64,000 nt of DNA from Chryseobacterium sp. 52 (GTDB lineage Bacteria; Bacteroidota; Bacteroidia; Flavobacteriales; Weeksellaceae): positions 2,398,001-2,462,000 of the forward strand of contig NZ_PEEX01000001.1 in the NCBI RefSeq assembly GCF_002754245.1. Direction: 5' to 3'. Shown in pieces: positions 26,391 to 36,709 of the stretch. The notes below the pieces were generated by a model. The model saw only the letters and a program-made list of their open reading frames with translations. It was not told the origin of the DNA and ran no database searches. Position 1 is the stretch's first letter. Each line of letters opens with the position of its first letter. Made by a program: the position numbers and the translations under genes.

Positions 26391-27749
26391 ATGAATTCTT
26401 TAATAGATAAGTATAATATTCCCGGACCACGTTACACATCTTACCCTACTGTTCCGTACTGGGACGAAACTACATTTTCGCCTGAAAAGTGGCGGGAGAG
26501 TGTGATCAGGTCTTTTCATGAGAGTAATGCAGAGGAGGGGATTTCTATTTATATTCACCTGCCTTTCTGCGAGGCATTGTGCACATTCTGTGCCTGTCAC
26601 AAGCGTATCACCAAACAACACAGCGTTGAAATTCCGTATCTGGAAAGCGTTTTAAAAGAATGGAAGCTTTATCTTGAGCTTTTTGAAGAAAAGCCGAAAC
26701 TGAAAGAACTTCATCTCGGTGGTGGGACACCCACATTTTTTTCGCCAAAAAATTTGAAAACTTTACTGGAAGGAATCTTTGATACGGTAGAAATAGCAGA
26801 ACATCCTGAATTTTCATTTGAAGGACACCCGAACAACACCACAAGAGAACATCTTCAGGCGTTGTATGATCTGGGTTTTAGAAGAGTAAGTTTTGGGGTT
26901 CAGGACTATGATCCTAAAGTTCAGAAGGCTATCAATAGAGTACAGCCTTTTGAAAATGTAAAAGAGGTGACTGAATGGGCCAGAGAAATCGGATACAGAG
27001 GAATCAGTCATGATTTGGTTTTCGGACTTCCCCATCAGAGTTGGGATGCAATGGAACATACGATCCGGAAAACAATGGAACTGAAGCCGGACAGGCTGGC
27101 ATTTTATTCTTATGCACACGTTCCATGGGTAAAAGGAGTAGGACAGAGAGGTTTTGATGAAAATGATTTACCAAGTGGCGAAGAAAAACGCCGTTTGTAT
27201 GAAGACGGGAAAAAACTGCTTGAAGATTTAGGGTATATTGAAGTGGGAATGGACCACTTTTCCCTGGAACATGATGATCTGTATCAATCCCTGATTCATA
27301 AAAAGCTTCACAGAAATTTTATGGGCTATACATCAAGCAATACCCAGCTGATGGTAGGTCTTGGAATGTCTGCCATTTCAGATTCATGGTATGCTTTTGC
27401 CCAAAATGTAAAAACAGTTGAGGAATATCAGAAAACAGTAGAAGCAGGAGAGATTCCTGTAGTAAAAGGACATATTCTTGATGAAGAAGATCTGACGGTG
27501 AGAAGACATATCCTTAACCTGATGTGTCAGCTTGAAACTACCTTTACAGATAAAAATTCTTTCCCTGAACTTGAAAATGCATTTGAAATGCTGGAAGAAA
27601 TGGAAAGAGATGAATTAGTAGAAATCTACGATCATCAGATTAAAATCACTGAAAAAGGAAGAGCATTTACGAGGAACGTAGCCATGGTTTTCGATCTCAG
27701 AATGATGAGAAACAAACCGGAAACGAGAATTTTCTCTATGACGATATAA
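26391..27749 (+). CDS. hemN: Oxygen-independent coproporphyrinogen III oxidase
   Basis: Radical-SAM enzyme catalysing the oxidative decarboxylation of coproporphyrinogen III in anaerobic heme synthesis. 452 residues. The cluster-binding sequence CEALCTFCACH (CxxxCxxCxC) near residue 63 matches authentic HemN and differs from the HemW-type. GGGTPTFF, GHPNNTTREHL and GVQDYDPKVQKAINRVQP follow. C-terminal HemN domain present. The next gene starts 7 bases after the stop. Confidence 0.95.
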   Translation: MNSLIDKYNIPGPRYTSYPTVPYWDETTFSPEKWRESVIRSFHESNAEEGISIYIHLPFCEALCTFCACHKRITKQHSVEIPYLESVLKEWKLYLELFEEKPKLKELHLGGGTPTFFSPKNLKTLLEGIFDTVEIAEHPEFSFEGHPNNTTREHLQALYDLGFRRVSFGVQDYDPKVQKAINRVQPFENVKEVTEWAREIGYRGISHDLVFGLPHQSWDAMEHTIRKTMELKPDRLAFYSYAHVPWVKGVGQRGFDENDLPSGEEKRRLYEDGKKLLEDLGYIEVGMDHFSLEHDDLYQSLIHKKLHRNFMGYTSSNTQLMVGLGMSAISDSWYAFAQNVKTVEEYQKTVEAGEIPVVKGHILDEEDLTVRRHILNLMCQLETTFTDKNSFPELENAFEMLEEMERDELVEIYDHQIKITEKGRAFTRNVAMVFDLRMMRNKPETRIFSMTI

Positions 27750-27756
27750 GAAATAT

Positions 27757-28956
27757 ATGAATCGGAAGTTTCTCGTTACCTTTTTATATATATATGCCCT
27801 GGCTTTTAGTTTTATCAAAACTGTAAGGCTTCCTAATCAATGGTCCGAAGCACATTGGCTTATGGATTATCGGTTTGGATTTATTAAAAGAGGTCTTGCA
27901 GGAGAAATTTTCGGATTCTTTTTTGAAAAGACTCTGCTTAATATTCAGATTCTTTCGGCAACGATACTATTTCTGCTCTATGCCGCGTTATTGGCGATCT
28001 CTCTCCGGCAGACTTTTCAGAAATACAGCCTCAGAAAGGTTTTGTTTTATCTGGTCTTTTTTCTTTCACAATATGCGGTGCTTTCGGCGCATCTTATCGG
28101 CTATCTGGATCATGTGATTTTCCTGCTGGCGATACTGGCGGTTTATCTGATCAAAAATAAAAAGATTTTTCTGGCTTCATTACTTGCCGTTTTTTCTGTG
28201 GTCATGCATGAAATTTCTTTTTTTCTGATGGTTCCTGTTTGTCTTTTTGCACTGATAGTATATGAGATACCTGGTAAAAGATTAGTTTTTTCGCCAGCTT
28301 TGTTTAAAAAAGCAGGACTTTTTCTGTTCCTGCCGGTAGCAGCTACCCTTACAATATCTTTTTATCAGGAAATGTATGGAAAGGAAAATGATCAGCTTAT
28401 CTACCATTATTTAGAAAGTACAGGTTTGATAAGTAAGAAAGTAGCCCTGATGATTGCCTCTGCCTATACAGAGAGTTTCGGAACTTATCTTAAAGAACAG
28501 AGTGTGTATTTTGTAAACAGGCTGTTCTTATCTAAAAATACCCTGAAATTTGGCCTTCCGATACTATTTATGATTTATATGGTAGGTAGGGAATTCAGGA
28601 AGATCAGCAGGTCTGTACTGATACTTCTGGCATTGGTGTCATTATTTCCATTGCTTCTTCATGTAGTAGCATGGGATGAATTCAGAATATGGGCATTCCC
28701 TTTTATGATTCTTTTTCTGGGATTCTGGATTGTGAGCAGCAGATTTAGCATTGATGAAGTTTCTGATGAACAATTATCATGGTTTGAAATACTCTTTTTT
28801 GTGATTTCAGTTATTCTTGTTGCTGTTTTTCAGAATAATCTTTTTGAAAATGAAATAGAAAGATTATCAAAGGTTCAAAGAGGTCTGATCCTGATTCCTG
28901 TTTTTCTAACAACAGCTTATTTGTATTTAAAAAAAGCCCCAATAAAAGAATATTGA
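27757..28956 (+). CDS. Polytopic membrane protein, unknown
   Basis: 399 residues with roughly nine to ten hydrophobic segments and a short cytoplasmic tail. Segments such as HLIGYLDHVIFLLAILAVYL and SVVMHEISFFLMVPVCLF suggest an EpsG- or glycosyltransferase-like membrane fold, but no decisive motif. Its ATG is 7 bases after the hemN stop, so it is probably in an operon with hemN without a clear functional link. It ends inside a hairpin shared with the converging gene. Confidence 0.8.
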   Translation: MNRKFLVTFLYIYALAFSFIKTVRLPNQWSEAHWLMDYRFGFIKRGLAGEIFGFFFEKTLLNIQILSATILFLLYAALLAISLRQTFQKYSLRKVLFYLVFFLSQYAVLSAHLIGYLDHVIFLLAILAVYLIKNKKIFLASLLAVFSVVMHEISFFLMVPVCLFALIVYEIPGKRLVFSPALFKKAGLFLFLPVAATLTISFYQEMYGKENDQLIYHYLESTGLISKKVALMIASAYTESFGTYLKEQSVYFVNRLFLSKNTLKFGLPILFMIYMVGREFRKISRSVLILLALVSLFPLLLHVVAWDEFRIWAFPFMILFLGFWIVSSRFSIDEVSDEQLSWFEILFFVISVILVAVFQNNLFENEIERLSKVQRGLILIPVFLTTAYLYLKKAPIKEY

Positions 28957-28962
28957 GGCCTT
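28936..28962. terminator. Hairpin overlapping the gene end, likely terminator
   Basis: Stem AGCCCCAATA / TATTGAGGCC (one G-U/mismatch) overlaps the TGA stop of the preceding gene and lies 7 bases before the end of the convergent gene, with flanking A and T runs. Confidence 0.65.
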
Positions 28963-28968
28963 AAAATT

Positions 28969-30339
28969 TTATTTAACAATAAGTTTTTGACTGTACGATT
29001 TTTGGTCTCCCGATTTTATAATCAGATAATAAACTCCCGGAGTAATTCCTGCGATATCAACGCTGCCATCATTTTCAATTTTGGCTTTCTCTAAAACTAT
29101 TTTCCCTTCCATACTGATAAGATCTGCAGTATTTTTCATATCAGAAAGCCCCTCAATGAACACTTTTTCAGAAGCCGGATTAGGATGAATGTTTATAGGA
29201 TTCAATCCGGTTGTTTCTTCTGTTGCCAGAGTTCCTGTTGTGATTTTAAATATTTTCCCACTGTTTACTGCAGCTACAAATAATTCTTTTTGGGAATTCT
29301 GTCCGAAGGTAGAGAAATTGTTACCTGTACTTGCTGGAGTCCAGACGATAGAATTGTCAGGATTCATAATTCCAATTTGAGTAGAACAGTAATCTGCAAA
29401 TAAATATTTCCCCTGAAGCGCAGGATACTGGGTTCCTCTATACACATAACCGCCCGTTATGGAACATTTTCCTCCGGAATGATCATAAACAGCTACCGGG
29501 AAGGTCATTGAAGCCATACTTCCACATCCTGCTGTATTATAAGCGTTGTTCCCTTCATAACAGCGCCAGCCATAATTAACGCCAACCTGGGTAACAGGTA
29601 TTCTGTTGATCTCTTCAATAGCCCCTTGGCCTACATCGGCTATCATCACATTTCCGGTATCGGTATCAAAAGAAAATTTCCATGCATTCCTAAGTCCGTA
29701 TGCCCAGATTTCATCGGAACCATCAACTAAAGCACCTGCAAAAGGATTTTCCGGTGGAATATTATACGGACCTGCAGCATTCACATCTATCCTTAACATC
29801 TTTCCTAAAAGCGAATTTTTATTTTGAGAATTATTATTAGGATCTCCGCCACTTCCCCCATCTCCTGTTACTACCCATAGGTTTCCGTCAGGAGCGAAAT
29901 GAATGCTTCCGCCGTTATGATTGTCAAAAGGTTTGGGAATATTCAACAGGATCTTTTCAGAAGCAGGATCAGCCACATCCGGATTGGCAGAACTCACGGA
30001 ATATCTTGCTACGACGATATTTCCTGCGGTATTATTGTAATAGACAAAGAAAAATCCATTGGTGGAGTATTGAGGATGAAAAGCAAGTCCCAGAAGACCT
30101 CTTTCGCCGCCGTACAATACTTTTGAGCTGATATTCATAAAATCAGCACCGTTAATCGTTCCGTTCGGTTGGATAATCTTGATGATTCCGTTCTGCTGTA
30201 CCACGAAAAGGCGGGTGTCATTAGCGTTCGTAATTTCAACGGGGCTGGTGAGCCCGGATGCAAATTGTACTAAATTAATGCTTTGCGCATTAACAATTAA
30301 AGAAGAAAAGATACTTAGGGTAAAAAATAGTTTTTTCAT
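28969..30339 (-). CDS. Secreted PQQ-type glucose/sorbosone dehydrogenase-like protein with T9SS tail
   Basis: Beta-propeller of the soluble aldose (PQQ-dependent) dehydrogenase family, 456 residues. Signal peptide at 1-18. Family strings include GERGLLGLAFHPQY, NHNGGSIHFAPDGNLWVVTGDGG, GKMLRIDVNAAG, EIWAYGLRNAWKFSFD and GGYVYRGTQYP. The last 75 residues form a type A T9SS sorting domain (INIHPNPASEKVF, GSVDIAGITPGVYYLII), so it is exported across the outer membrane. It would oxidise extracellular sugars if PQQ is bound; whether this organism makes PQQ is not visible here. Confidence 0.92.
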   Translation of the reverse strand: MKKLFFTLSIFSSLIVNAQSINLVQFASGLTSPVEITNANDTRLFVVQQNGIIKIIQPNGTINGADFMNISSKVLYGGERGLLGLAFHPQYSTNGFFFVYYNNTAGNIVVARYSVSSANPDVADPASEKILLNIPKPFDNHNGGSIHFAPDGNLWVVTGDGGSGGDPNNNSQNKNSLLGKMLRIDVNAAGPYNIPPENPFAGALVDGSDEIWAYGLRNAWKFSFDTDTGNVMIADVGQGAIEEINRIPVTQVGVNYGWRCYEGNNAYNTAGCGSMASMTFPVAVYDHSGGKCSITGGYVYRGTQYPALQGKYLFADYCSTQIGIMNPDNSIVWTPASTGNNFSTFGQNSQKELFVAAVNSGKIFKITTGTLATEETTGLNPINIHPNPASEKVFIEGLSDMKNTADLISMEGKIVLEKAKIENDGSVDIAGITPGVYYLIIKSGDQKSYSQKLIVK

Positions 30340-30520
30340 AATATTTTGATATTTAGTGTATTGATAAATGAATGAAAATTTTATACCAATCAGAATTTGA
30401 AAATTTCATTACGATTCAGAGGAAAAATTATTAAATCTTAAATAGAAATTAAAACCCCGATATATCTGAAAATAAACCATTTCTGCTGTTAAAAAATTCA
30501 TAAAATAATAATAAAATCAT

Positions 30521-30528
30521 TATATTTG
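30521..30528 (+). promoter_or_regulatory. -7 box TATATTTG of secDF
   Basis: Exact TAnnTTTG match 30 bases upstream of the secDF ATG at 30558. A clear -33 element is not seen. Confidence 0.5.
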
Positions 30529-30557
30529 CCGACTTAATTTAACGTAGTTATAACAAA

Positions 30558-33470
30558 ATGCAAGGAAAAGGACTTATTACAATTGTTGCTATTGTACTAG
30601 GGTTAATTTGCTTAAATGAGCTATTACCAACTTGGTACGCCAGCAAAATTGAAAGGCAGGCGACTGCTGTTGCAGGAGACAATCCGGAAAAGTATCAGAA
30701 AGAGATTACAAGGCTTTCTAAAGATACTTTGAACTTAGGATTCACAAAACTTTATTACACTAAAGCCAAAGACAAGGAAATGAAACTTGGTCTTGACTTG
30801 AAAGGTGGGATCAACGTTCTTTTGGAAATCAACCAAAGAGACCTGGTGAATGATTTAACTAATTATTCTACCAATCCTGTTCTTATCGAGGCTTTAAACA
30901 AGACTGATGAAGTTCAGAAGAATTCTACAAAAGCGTACATCGATAATTTCTTTGATCAGTTTGAAACGATCAACAAAGCAAAAGGGACCAACCTTAAGCT
31001 TGCTGATCCTGAACTTTTCGGAAATACGAATTTATCAGAGATCAAGTACAATACAACTGATGATCAGGTAAAAAGTATCATCAAAAGAAGAATTGATCTT
31101 TCTGTAGGAACAGCTTTTGAAGTAATCAGAACCAGAATCGATAAAATGGGTGCTGTGCAGCCAAACGTTCAGAGAGTACCCGGTACAGCAAGAATTTCTG
31201 TTGAAATGCCTGGTATGAAAGATATCGATAAGGTGAAGAAGATGCTTCAGACTTCTGCAAAACTTCAGTTCTGGGAAGTACAGCAGGCTCCTGAAATTGC
31301 ACCTTATTTCCAAACATTGGCTACCATGGTGGCAATAAAAGGAGATTCCATGGGAGTTGCGAAGAATATCAACTTCATGAATATTATGCAGGGAGGAAAG
31401 TCAATGAGCCAAAGCTCTGTTGGGAGTGTAAAGCTATCTGACACAGCTACTGTAAACAAAATCTTGAACAGCAAAGTAGGTCAGTCTTTACGTCCTTCAA
31501 ACATTAAATATACACAGTTCATGTGGGGCTACAAGCCTGAATCTACAGATACTGAAAGTTTAGTATTGTATGCAATCAGAGGTAGCATCAACCAAAAAGC
31601 TCCTGTAGACGGTGCTGTTGAAACTGCAAGCATTAGCTATGATGAGCTAAGCAGAGTAGTAGTAGACATGCAGATGGATTCTAAAGGTGCTAAAGAATGG
31701 AAAACATTAACTGAGAAAAACGTAGGTAAGCCAGTTGCTGTAACGTTAGATGGCAGAGTATATACTGCACCAAACGTTGTAAACGCTATTCCTAACGGTA
31801 GAACTCAGATCTCAGGTAACTTCTCTCAGGAGGAAGCTAAAGAACTGGTAGACGTTTTAGGAGCAGGTAAATTACCGGCTGGAGCAAAAGTAGTTCAGGC
31901 TACAGTAGTAGGACCTTCATTAGGACAAGAGTCTATTGATGCAGGGGTTATTTCATTTGCTATCGCATTTTTAATTATTATCGTTTATATCATTTTCTAT
32001 TACGGTGGTGCAGGGGTGTACGCTGTAATTGCAATGATTGTTAACTTATTCTATATTTTCGGAATTATGGATTCCGGAGACTTTACATTAACACTTCCTG
32101 GTATCGCAGGTATTGTTCTTACGATGGCAATGGCCGTTGATACGAACGTAATTATCTACGAAAGAACCAAAGAAGAATTGTTTGCCGGTAAGAGTATCTT
32201 AGAAGCTTACAAAGATGGTTTCAAGCATGCATTAAGTGCAATTGTTGATGGTCACTTAACGACATTACTGACAGCTGGTGTACTTTTCTTATTCGGAACA
32301 GGACCTATCAAAGGTTTTGCCCTGACATTAGGAATTGGTATATTAATGACATTCTTTACCTCTGTATTACTTTCAAGAGTAATGATCTTCACAAGATTGA
32401 ATAAAGGAAAACACCTTTCTGTCTGGACAGCTCCAACAAAGAACTTATTCAGAAATACGTGGATCGATTTTATCGGAAAGAGAAAATATGCATATATTAT
32501 TTCAGCAATACTTACTGTTATTTCTATCGTATCTATCTTTACTAACGGTTTCAAATACGGAATCGATTTTACAGGAGGAAGAAATTATATCGTAAGATTT
32601 GATAAAGGTGTCAATGCTGAAGATGTTGAAAAGAACTTAGTAAAAGTTTTCAAAACTGAAGATGGTAAAAATTCTTCCGTTGAAGCTAAAACTTTTGGAA
32701 ATGATAAACAGTTAAAAATTTCTACAGACTACCTTATTGATGACGAATCTTTAAAAGCGGATCAAACGGTAGAACAGAAATTATATGAAGGATTAAAAAC
32801 AAGTTTACCTTCTAATATTACATTGCATGATTTTAAATCTGCTGATAAAGAACACGCCGGAATTATTTCTTCTGAGAAAGTAGGACCTACAGTGGCAGAT
32901 GATATCAAAACTCATGGTATTCTTGCAGTAGTAGCTGCTTTAGCAGGTATCTTTATCTATATCTTGGTAAGATTTAGAAAATGGCAATTCTCATTGGGTG
33001 CTGTTGCAGCATTATTCCATGATGCGGTTATTATTTTAGGAGCGTATTCATTGCTTCACAAGTATATGCCGTTCAATATGGAGATCAATCAGGATTTCGT
33101 TGCAGCGATCCTTACCGTATTGGGGTATTCAATTAATGATACCGTTATTATCTTCGATAGAATTAGAGAGTATTTAAGAGAGAAAAAATCTCTGACACTA
33201 GCTGGATTATTCGATGACTCTATTTCCAGTACGCTGGGTAGAACGTTCAACACTTCATTCACAACAATCCTTGTAATTTTAGCCATCTTTATTTTTGGTG
33301 GAGATAACCTGAGAGGATTTATGTTTGCGATGTTGATCGGTATTGGTTTCGGTACTTATTCATCCATATTCATTGCATCTGCAATTGCATATGACTTCCT
33401 GAAATCAGGAAAAGAAGAAGAAGTACATGGAAAAACTACTTCCTCAAAAGAAGGACTTGCTTCAAAGTAA
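30558..33470 (+). CDS. secDF: Fused protein-export membrane protein SecDF
   Basis: Proton-driven accessory of the SecYEG translocon that pulls exported polypeptides out. 970 residues: an N-terminal SecD half with a large periplasmic domain and six C-terminal membrane helices of the RND type, then a SecF half with its own six helices (starting near residue 640). Family strings: KLGLDLKGGINVLLEI, GKLPAGAKVVQATVVGPSLGQESIDAG, LTMAMAVDTNVIIYERTKEEL (SecD helix 4) and AAILTVLGYSINDTVIIFDRIRE (SecF). Fusion is usual in Bacteroidota. Standalone gene with its own terminator. Confidence 0.96.
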   Translation: MQGKGLITIVAIVLGLICLNELLPTWYASKIERQATAVAGDNPEKYQKEITRLSKDTLNLGFTKLYYTKAKDKEMKLGLDLKGGINVLLEINQRDLVNDLTNYSTNPVLIEALNKTDEVQKNSTKAYIDNFFDQFETINKAKGTNLKLADPELFGNTNLSEIKYNTTDDQVKSIIKRRIDLSVGTAFEVIRTRIDKMGAVQPNVQRVPGTARISVEMPGMKDIDKVKKMLQTSAKLQFWEVQQAPEIAPYFQTLATMVAIKGDSMGVAKNINFMNIMQGGKSMSQSSVGSVKLSDTATVNKILNSKVGQSLRPSNIKYTQFMWGYKPESTDTESLVLYAIRGSINQKAPVDGAVETASISYDELSRVVVDMQMDSKGAKEWKTLTEKNVGKPVAVTLDGRVYTAPNVVNAIPNGRTQISGNFSQEEAKELVDVLGAGKLPAGAKVVQATVVGPSLGQESIDAGVISFAIAFLIIIVYIIFYYGGAGVYAVIAMIVNLFYIFGIMDSGDFTLTLPGIAGIVLTMAMAVDTNVIIYERTKEELFAGKSILEAYKDGFKHALSAIVDGHLTTLLTAGVLFLFGTGPIKGFALTLGIGILMTFFTSVLLSRVMIFTRLNKGKHLSVWTAPTKNLFRNTWIDFIGKRKYAYIISAILTVISIVSIFTNGFKYGIDFTGGRNYIVRFDKGVNAEDVEKNLVKVFKTEDGKNSSVEAKTFGNDKQLKISTDYLIDDESLKADQTVEQKLYEGLKTSLPSNITLHDFKSADKEHAGIISSEKVGPTVADDIKTHGILAVVAALAGIFIYILVRFRKWQFSLGAVAALFHDAVIILGAYSLLHKYMPFNMEINQDFVAAILTVLGYSINDTVIIFDRIREYLREKKSLTLAGLFDDSISSTLGRTFNTSFTTILVILAIFIFGGDNLRGFMFAMLIGIGFGTYSSIFIASAIAYDFLKSGKEEEVHGKTTSSKEGLASK

Positions 33471-33491
33471 CATAAACTACAATAAATAAGT

Positions 33492-33522
33492 AAAGGCCGT
33501 TTCGAAAGAAACGGCCTTTTTT
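33492..33522 (+). terminator. Intrinsic terminator of secDF
   Basis: Perfect stem AAAGGCCGTTTC / GAAACGGCCTTT with a GAAA loop followed by T residues. Confidence 0.95.
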
Positions 33523-33631
33523 ATGCTGGTTTTTAAGAATTCAGAAATAGATTTCTAAGTTATAGGAAGCAAGTGTTTGAGTCTCATAAATTTAATATTT
33601 GAAATTCAGGGTTTAAAGTTATATTTACGGG

Positions 33632-33695
33632 CTTGAAATCTGAAATCTAAAGTCTGGTATCTAACATCTTGATTCTGGACTCTTATATCTTCTCC
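33632..33695 (+). repeat. Degenerate TCTGAAATCT/CATCTTGATTCT element, copy 3
   Basis: Reads GAAATCTGAAATCTAAAGTC, then ATCTAACATCTTGATTCTGG and TCTTATATCTTCT. Same order of sub-motifs as the copies near 3650 (minus strand) and 60401. Located between secDF and the MFS transporter gene. Confidence 0.65.
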
Positions 33696-33734
33696 AAAAC
33701 TTAAAATTTAGAACCATTATATTTCGGATTTGAT

Positions 33735-33742
33735 TAATTTTG
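33735..33742 (+). promoter_or_regulatory. -7 box TAATTTTG, possible leaderless start of the MFS gene
   Basis: Exact TAnnTTTG match ending 7 bases before the ATG at 33750; a transcript starting 6-8 bases downstream would begin at the start codon. Confidence 0.5.
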
Positions 33743-33749
33743 CAGAATT

Positions 33750-35009
33750 ATGGAAAACTCAAGGAAAAAAGCGGCCATTGGCTTTATATTTATAACCTTA
33801 CTGATCGACATTACAGGCTGGGGAATCATTATTCCTGTCGTTCCCAAATTAATTGAGGAATTGATTCATGCTGATATCAGTGAGGCTGCAAAGTATGGTG
33901 GGTGGCTAGGTTTTGCATATGCATTCACTCAGTTTATTTTTTCCCCGGTGGTAGGAAATCTCAGTGATAAATATGGTAGGAGACCTATTATTCTGATCTC
34001 CCTATTCGGATTTGCAATAGATTATATTTTCCTGGCACTTGCTCCTACGATCTGGTGGCTGTTCTTGGGAAGAATTATTGCCGGAATTACGGGAGCCAGT
34101 ATCACAACGGCCAGTGCTTATATTGCTGATATTTCTACAGATGAAGACAGAGCCAAAAACTTCGGGCTTATTGGTGCTGCATTTGGTCTTGGGTTTATCA
34201 TAGGCCCTGTTCTTGGTGGTATTTTAGGACATTATGGAGCAAGAGTTCCTTTCTACGCAGCAGCAGGTTTATGTCTGTTAAATTTCCTTTACGGGTATTT
34301 TATCCTTCCTGAAAGTTTAGATAAAGATAAAAGAAGAGAATTCGACTGGAAACGAGCCAATCCTATCGGCTCATTTAAGTTTTTAGGTAAGCATCCTGAA
34401 ATTTCCGGATTAATTGCTGCCCTTATTTTAATCTATATTGCCGGCCATGCAGTACAGAGTAACTGGAGCTTTTTTACCATGTATAAATTCAACTGGACGG
34501 AAAGAATGGTTGGAATTTCATTAGGCGTAGTAGGCCTTTTGGTCGGTTTGGTCCAGGGACTTTTAATACGCTGGACTACTCCGAAGTTAGGGGAGCAGAA
34601 AAGTATTTATTACGGACTGGCTCTGTATGCTGTTGGAATGCTCCTTTTTGCTTTTGCCACGGAAGGTTGGATGATGTTTGCATTTTTAATTCCTTATTGT
34701 CTGGGAGGAATTTGTGGTCCGGCACTGCAGTCGGTTATTACGAAAAGTGTTCCGGCAAATGAGCAGGGAGAATTACAGGGAGCACTGACCAGCTTAATGA
34801 GTGCAACCGCCATTATAGGACCACCGTTGATGACCAATCTGTTCTATTTCTTTACCCATGATGAAGCACCGTTTGAATTTTCTGGAGCACCGTTCTTCCT
34901 GGCATTTATTTTAATGGCGATCAGTGTGGTAATGACATATTATGCTTTTCAGAAAAAAAATAAAAAAACAGATAAAAAAGGTTTTGATTCCGGGAGTTTA
35001 AAAGATTAA
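33750..35009 (+). CDS. MFS transporter, TetA-like (DHA1/TCR family)
   Basis: Proton-coupled drug or metabolite exporter of the major facilitator superfamily, 419 residues with twelve membrane segments. Motif [13 protein letters not shown] in the first cytoplasmic loop and motif [19 protein letters not shown] in helix 5 mark an antiporter. It resembles TetA-type proteins, common as chromosomal genes without resistance function, so tetracycline export is not claimed. It is followed after 24 bases by an AraC-family regulator. Confidence 0.9.
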   Translation: MENSRKKAAIGFIFITLLIDITGWGIIIPVVPKLIEELIHADISEAAKYGGWLGFAYAFTQFIFSPVVGNLSDKYGRRPIILISLFGFAIDYIFLALAPTIWWLFLGRIIAGITGASITTASAYIADISTDEDRAKNFGLIGAAFGLGFIIGPVLGGILGHYGARVPFYAAAGLCLLNFLYGYFILPESLDKDKRREFDWKRANPIGSFKFLGKHPEISGLIAALILIYIAGHAVQSNWSFFTMYKFNWTERMVGISLGVVGLLVGLVQGLLIRWTTPKLGEQKSIYYGLALYAVGMLLFAFATEGWMMFAFLIPYCLGGICGPALQSVITKSVPANEQGELQGALTSLMSATAIIGPPLMTNLFYFFTHDEAPFEFSGAPFFLAFILMAISVVMTYYAFQKKNKKTDKKGFDSGSLKD

Positions 35010-35033
35010 ACCGTTTTAATGTAAATAAATTGT

Positions 35034-35933
35034 ATGAGCCGCATCCCTCAATATAAACCGGATGATTTTAAACCCATTTTAGAGATAGATTGGGCACAAA
35101 AAGATGCGGCAAAAAAGGGACTGAATGATTTTTTCATAGAACCGCTTCAGGTACTGAAAGACGCCAAAACTCCTTCCCAGCCCCACCGAAAAACAGTCAA
35201 TGATTTTGTATTCATCAGAAAAGGAAGTATAGAAAAAATGGTGTGTTCCACCTTATTTGGAGTAGAAGAAGGGATGATGATGTTACTTCCTCCACATAAG
35301 ATCCGGACATTTATCCATCATACTCCTGATGCAGAAGGATTTTACTGCCATTTTTCCAACGAATTCATCGCAGATGGCCCCGGTCTTAAATATCTGCAGG
35401 ATATCCTGAATCATGCTGATCTGGTATATGATCCAACCTTGGTACTCGATCAGGAACATCGCGAGCGGATTTTTCTTATTCTTCAGCAGATGGAAGCTCT
35501 TTATCAAGATAATCAAAGCCTTGATCTTATCCGGTTATACCTTTTTACCTTATTAGGAGAAATCAGACATTTTATTGAGAAACTTCCACGTCAGGATCTT
35601 TCTGCTAATGAAACACTGGCGTTTCGCTTCCGGAAACTGATTACCAGCGAGATCCAAAATATACATTCAGTGAAAGAATATGCAGATCTGCTCAGTATTT
35701 CCCCCAATCATCTGAACAAATCTATAAAGAAAGCTACCGGTAAAACGGCCTCTGAAATTATCAATGAAGCTTTGTTGATGGAAGCAAAGGCTCTGCTTTC
35801 GCTGCCCCGTTTTTCCGTTTCAGAAATTGCTTTTGCACTGGGAATTGAAGATGTTTCCTATTTTTCCCGATTTTTCAAAAAACATAACGGTATGAGTCCT
35901 TCAGATTACCGGAAAGAGATTGATTTGTCCTGA
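35034..35933 (+). CDS. AraC-family transcriptional regulator
   Basis: 299 residues. N-terminal 180 residues are a ligand-sensing domain (FIRKGSIEKMVCST, cupin-like strands), C-terminal 100 residues hold two helix-turn-helix units: VKEYADLLSISPNHLNKSIKK and SEIAFALGIEDVSYFSRFFKKHNGMSPSDYR, the AraC signature. The gene lies 24 bases after the MFS gene and before an outer-membrane protein and DoxX gene, so it may control these neighbours. Ligand unknown. Confidence 0.93.
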   Translation: MSRIPQYKPDDFKPILEIDWAQKDAAKKGLNDFFIEPLQVLKDAKTPSQPHRKTVNDFVFIRKGSIEKMVCSTLFGVEEGMMMLLPPHKIRTFIHHTPDAEGFYCHFSNEFIADGPGLKYLQDILNHADLVYDPTLVLDQEHRERIFLILQQMEALYQDNQSLDLIRLYLFTLLGEIRHFIEKLPRQDLSANETLAFRFRKLITSEIQNIHSVKEYADLLSISPNHLNKSIKKATGKTASEIINEALLMEAKALLSLPRFSVSEIAFALGIEDVSYFSRFFKKHNGMSPSDYRKEIDLS

Positions 35934-36008
35934 TAATAGATGTGTATGTTCTAACCTTATTTTGTTGTATTTCAGAATTTTGCAAATACAATAGATCACC
36001 GTTAAAAC

Positions 36009-36665
36009 ATGAAAAAAACACTATTTTTTACAGCTGGACTGATTTCTATGCTGTTTAATTCTCAGACGCATATGCAAGTGTCAAATCCACCTGTCGTATT
36101 TGAAGCTCTGGCAGGAAACACAGGTTTTGCTTCTCAGATGACCGTGAATAAAGGATTTGAGGACAGCAAAAAACTGGGCTTTTTCAGTGTGGCTAATATC
36201 TCCTCGAAATGGTCCGAAGATCATTCTAAAGACGCCATGATACAGGCTAATATTACCTTTGAAGTGATTAAAAACATCCGTCTTCTGGGTGGTTCTCATT
36301 ATACACCGACAACAGGACTCCGACCTACTGCAGGATTGATCTATTCCCGGAATTTCAATGGTTTTTTACTCATTATAAATCCCAGATTTATAGGTTTTTC
36401 CAAAAGTAGTATTGCCGAAGGATTTGTCATGATGGAATATAAACCTAAAATTAGCGAAAACTGGAAGGGGTATTCCCGGATTCAGGGACTGTATTCAGAG
36501 ACGATTAAAGACGGAGAACATGCCCGCAGTTACCTGATGCTGAGGATTGGAATGAGCTATAAATCAATAACATTTGGTGCCGGAGCGAATTTTGACAGCT
36601 ACGGACCTTTTAAAGAAAGTAAGCAAAATTACGGAATATTTGCTGCTGCAAGATTATTTAACTAA
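36009..36665 (+). CDS. Predicted outer-membrane beta-barrel protein
   Basis: 218 residues with a signal peptide (MKKTLFFTAGLISMLFNSQ). The chain alternates hydrophobic and polar residues in about eight to ten strands and ends in RLFN, with a penultimate Phe as in barrel proteins. No family motif recognised. It follows the AraC gene by 75 bases and precedes DoxX by 44, so it could be part of the same transcription unit. Confidence 0.72.
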   Translation: MKKTLFFTAGLISMLFNSQTHMQVSNPPVVFEALAGNTGFASQMTVNKGFEDSKKLGFFSVANISSKWSEDHSKDAMIQANITFEVIKNIRLLGGSHYTPTTGLRPTAGLIYSRNFNGFLLIINPRFIGFSKSSIAEGFVMMEYKPKISENWKGYSRIQGLYSETIKDGEHARSYLMLRIGMSYKSITFGAGANFDSYGPFKESKQNYGIFAAARLFN

Positions 36666-36709
36666 TGCATACAGCATTGCTGTTTTATACAATCATTTAA
36701 TTCTTTGTC

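Noticed and set aside
33750..35009. Tetracycline resistance gene
   Set aside because: TetA-like MFS proteins are common chromosomal transporters in this group; specific residues for tetracycline export cannot be judged from sequence, so resistance is not claimed.
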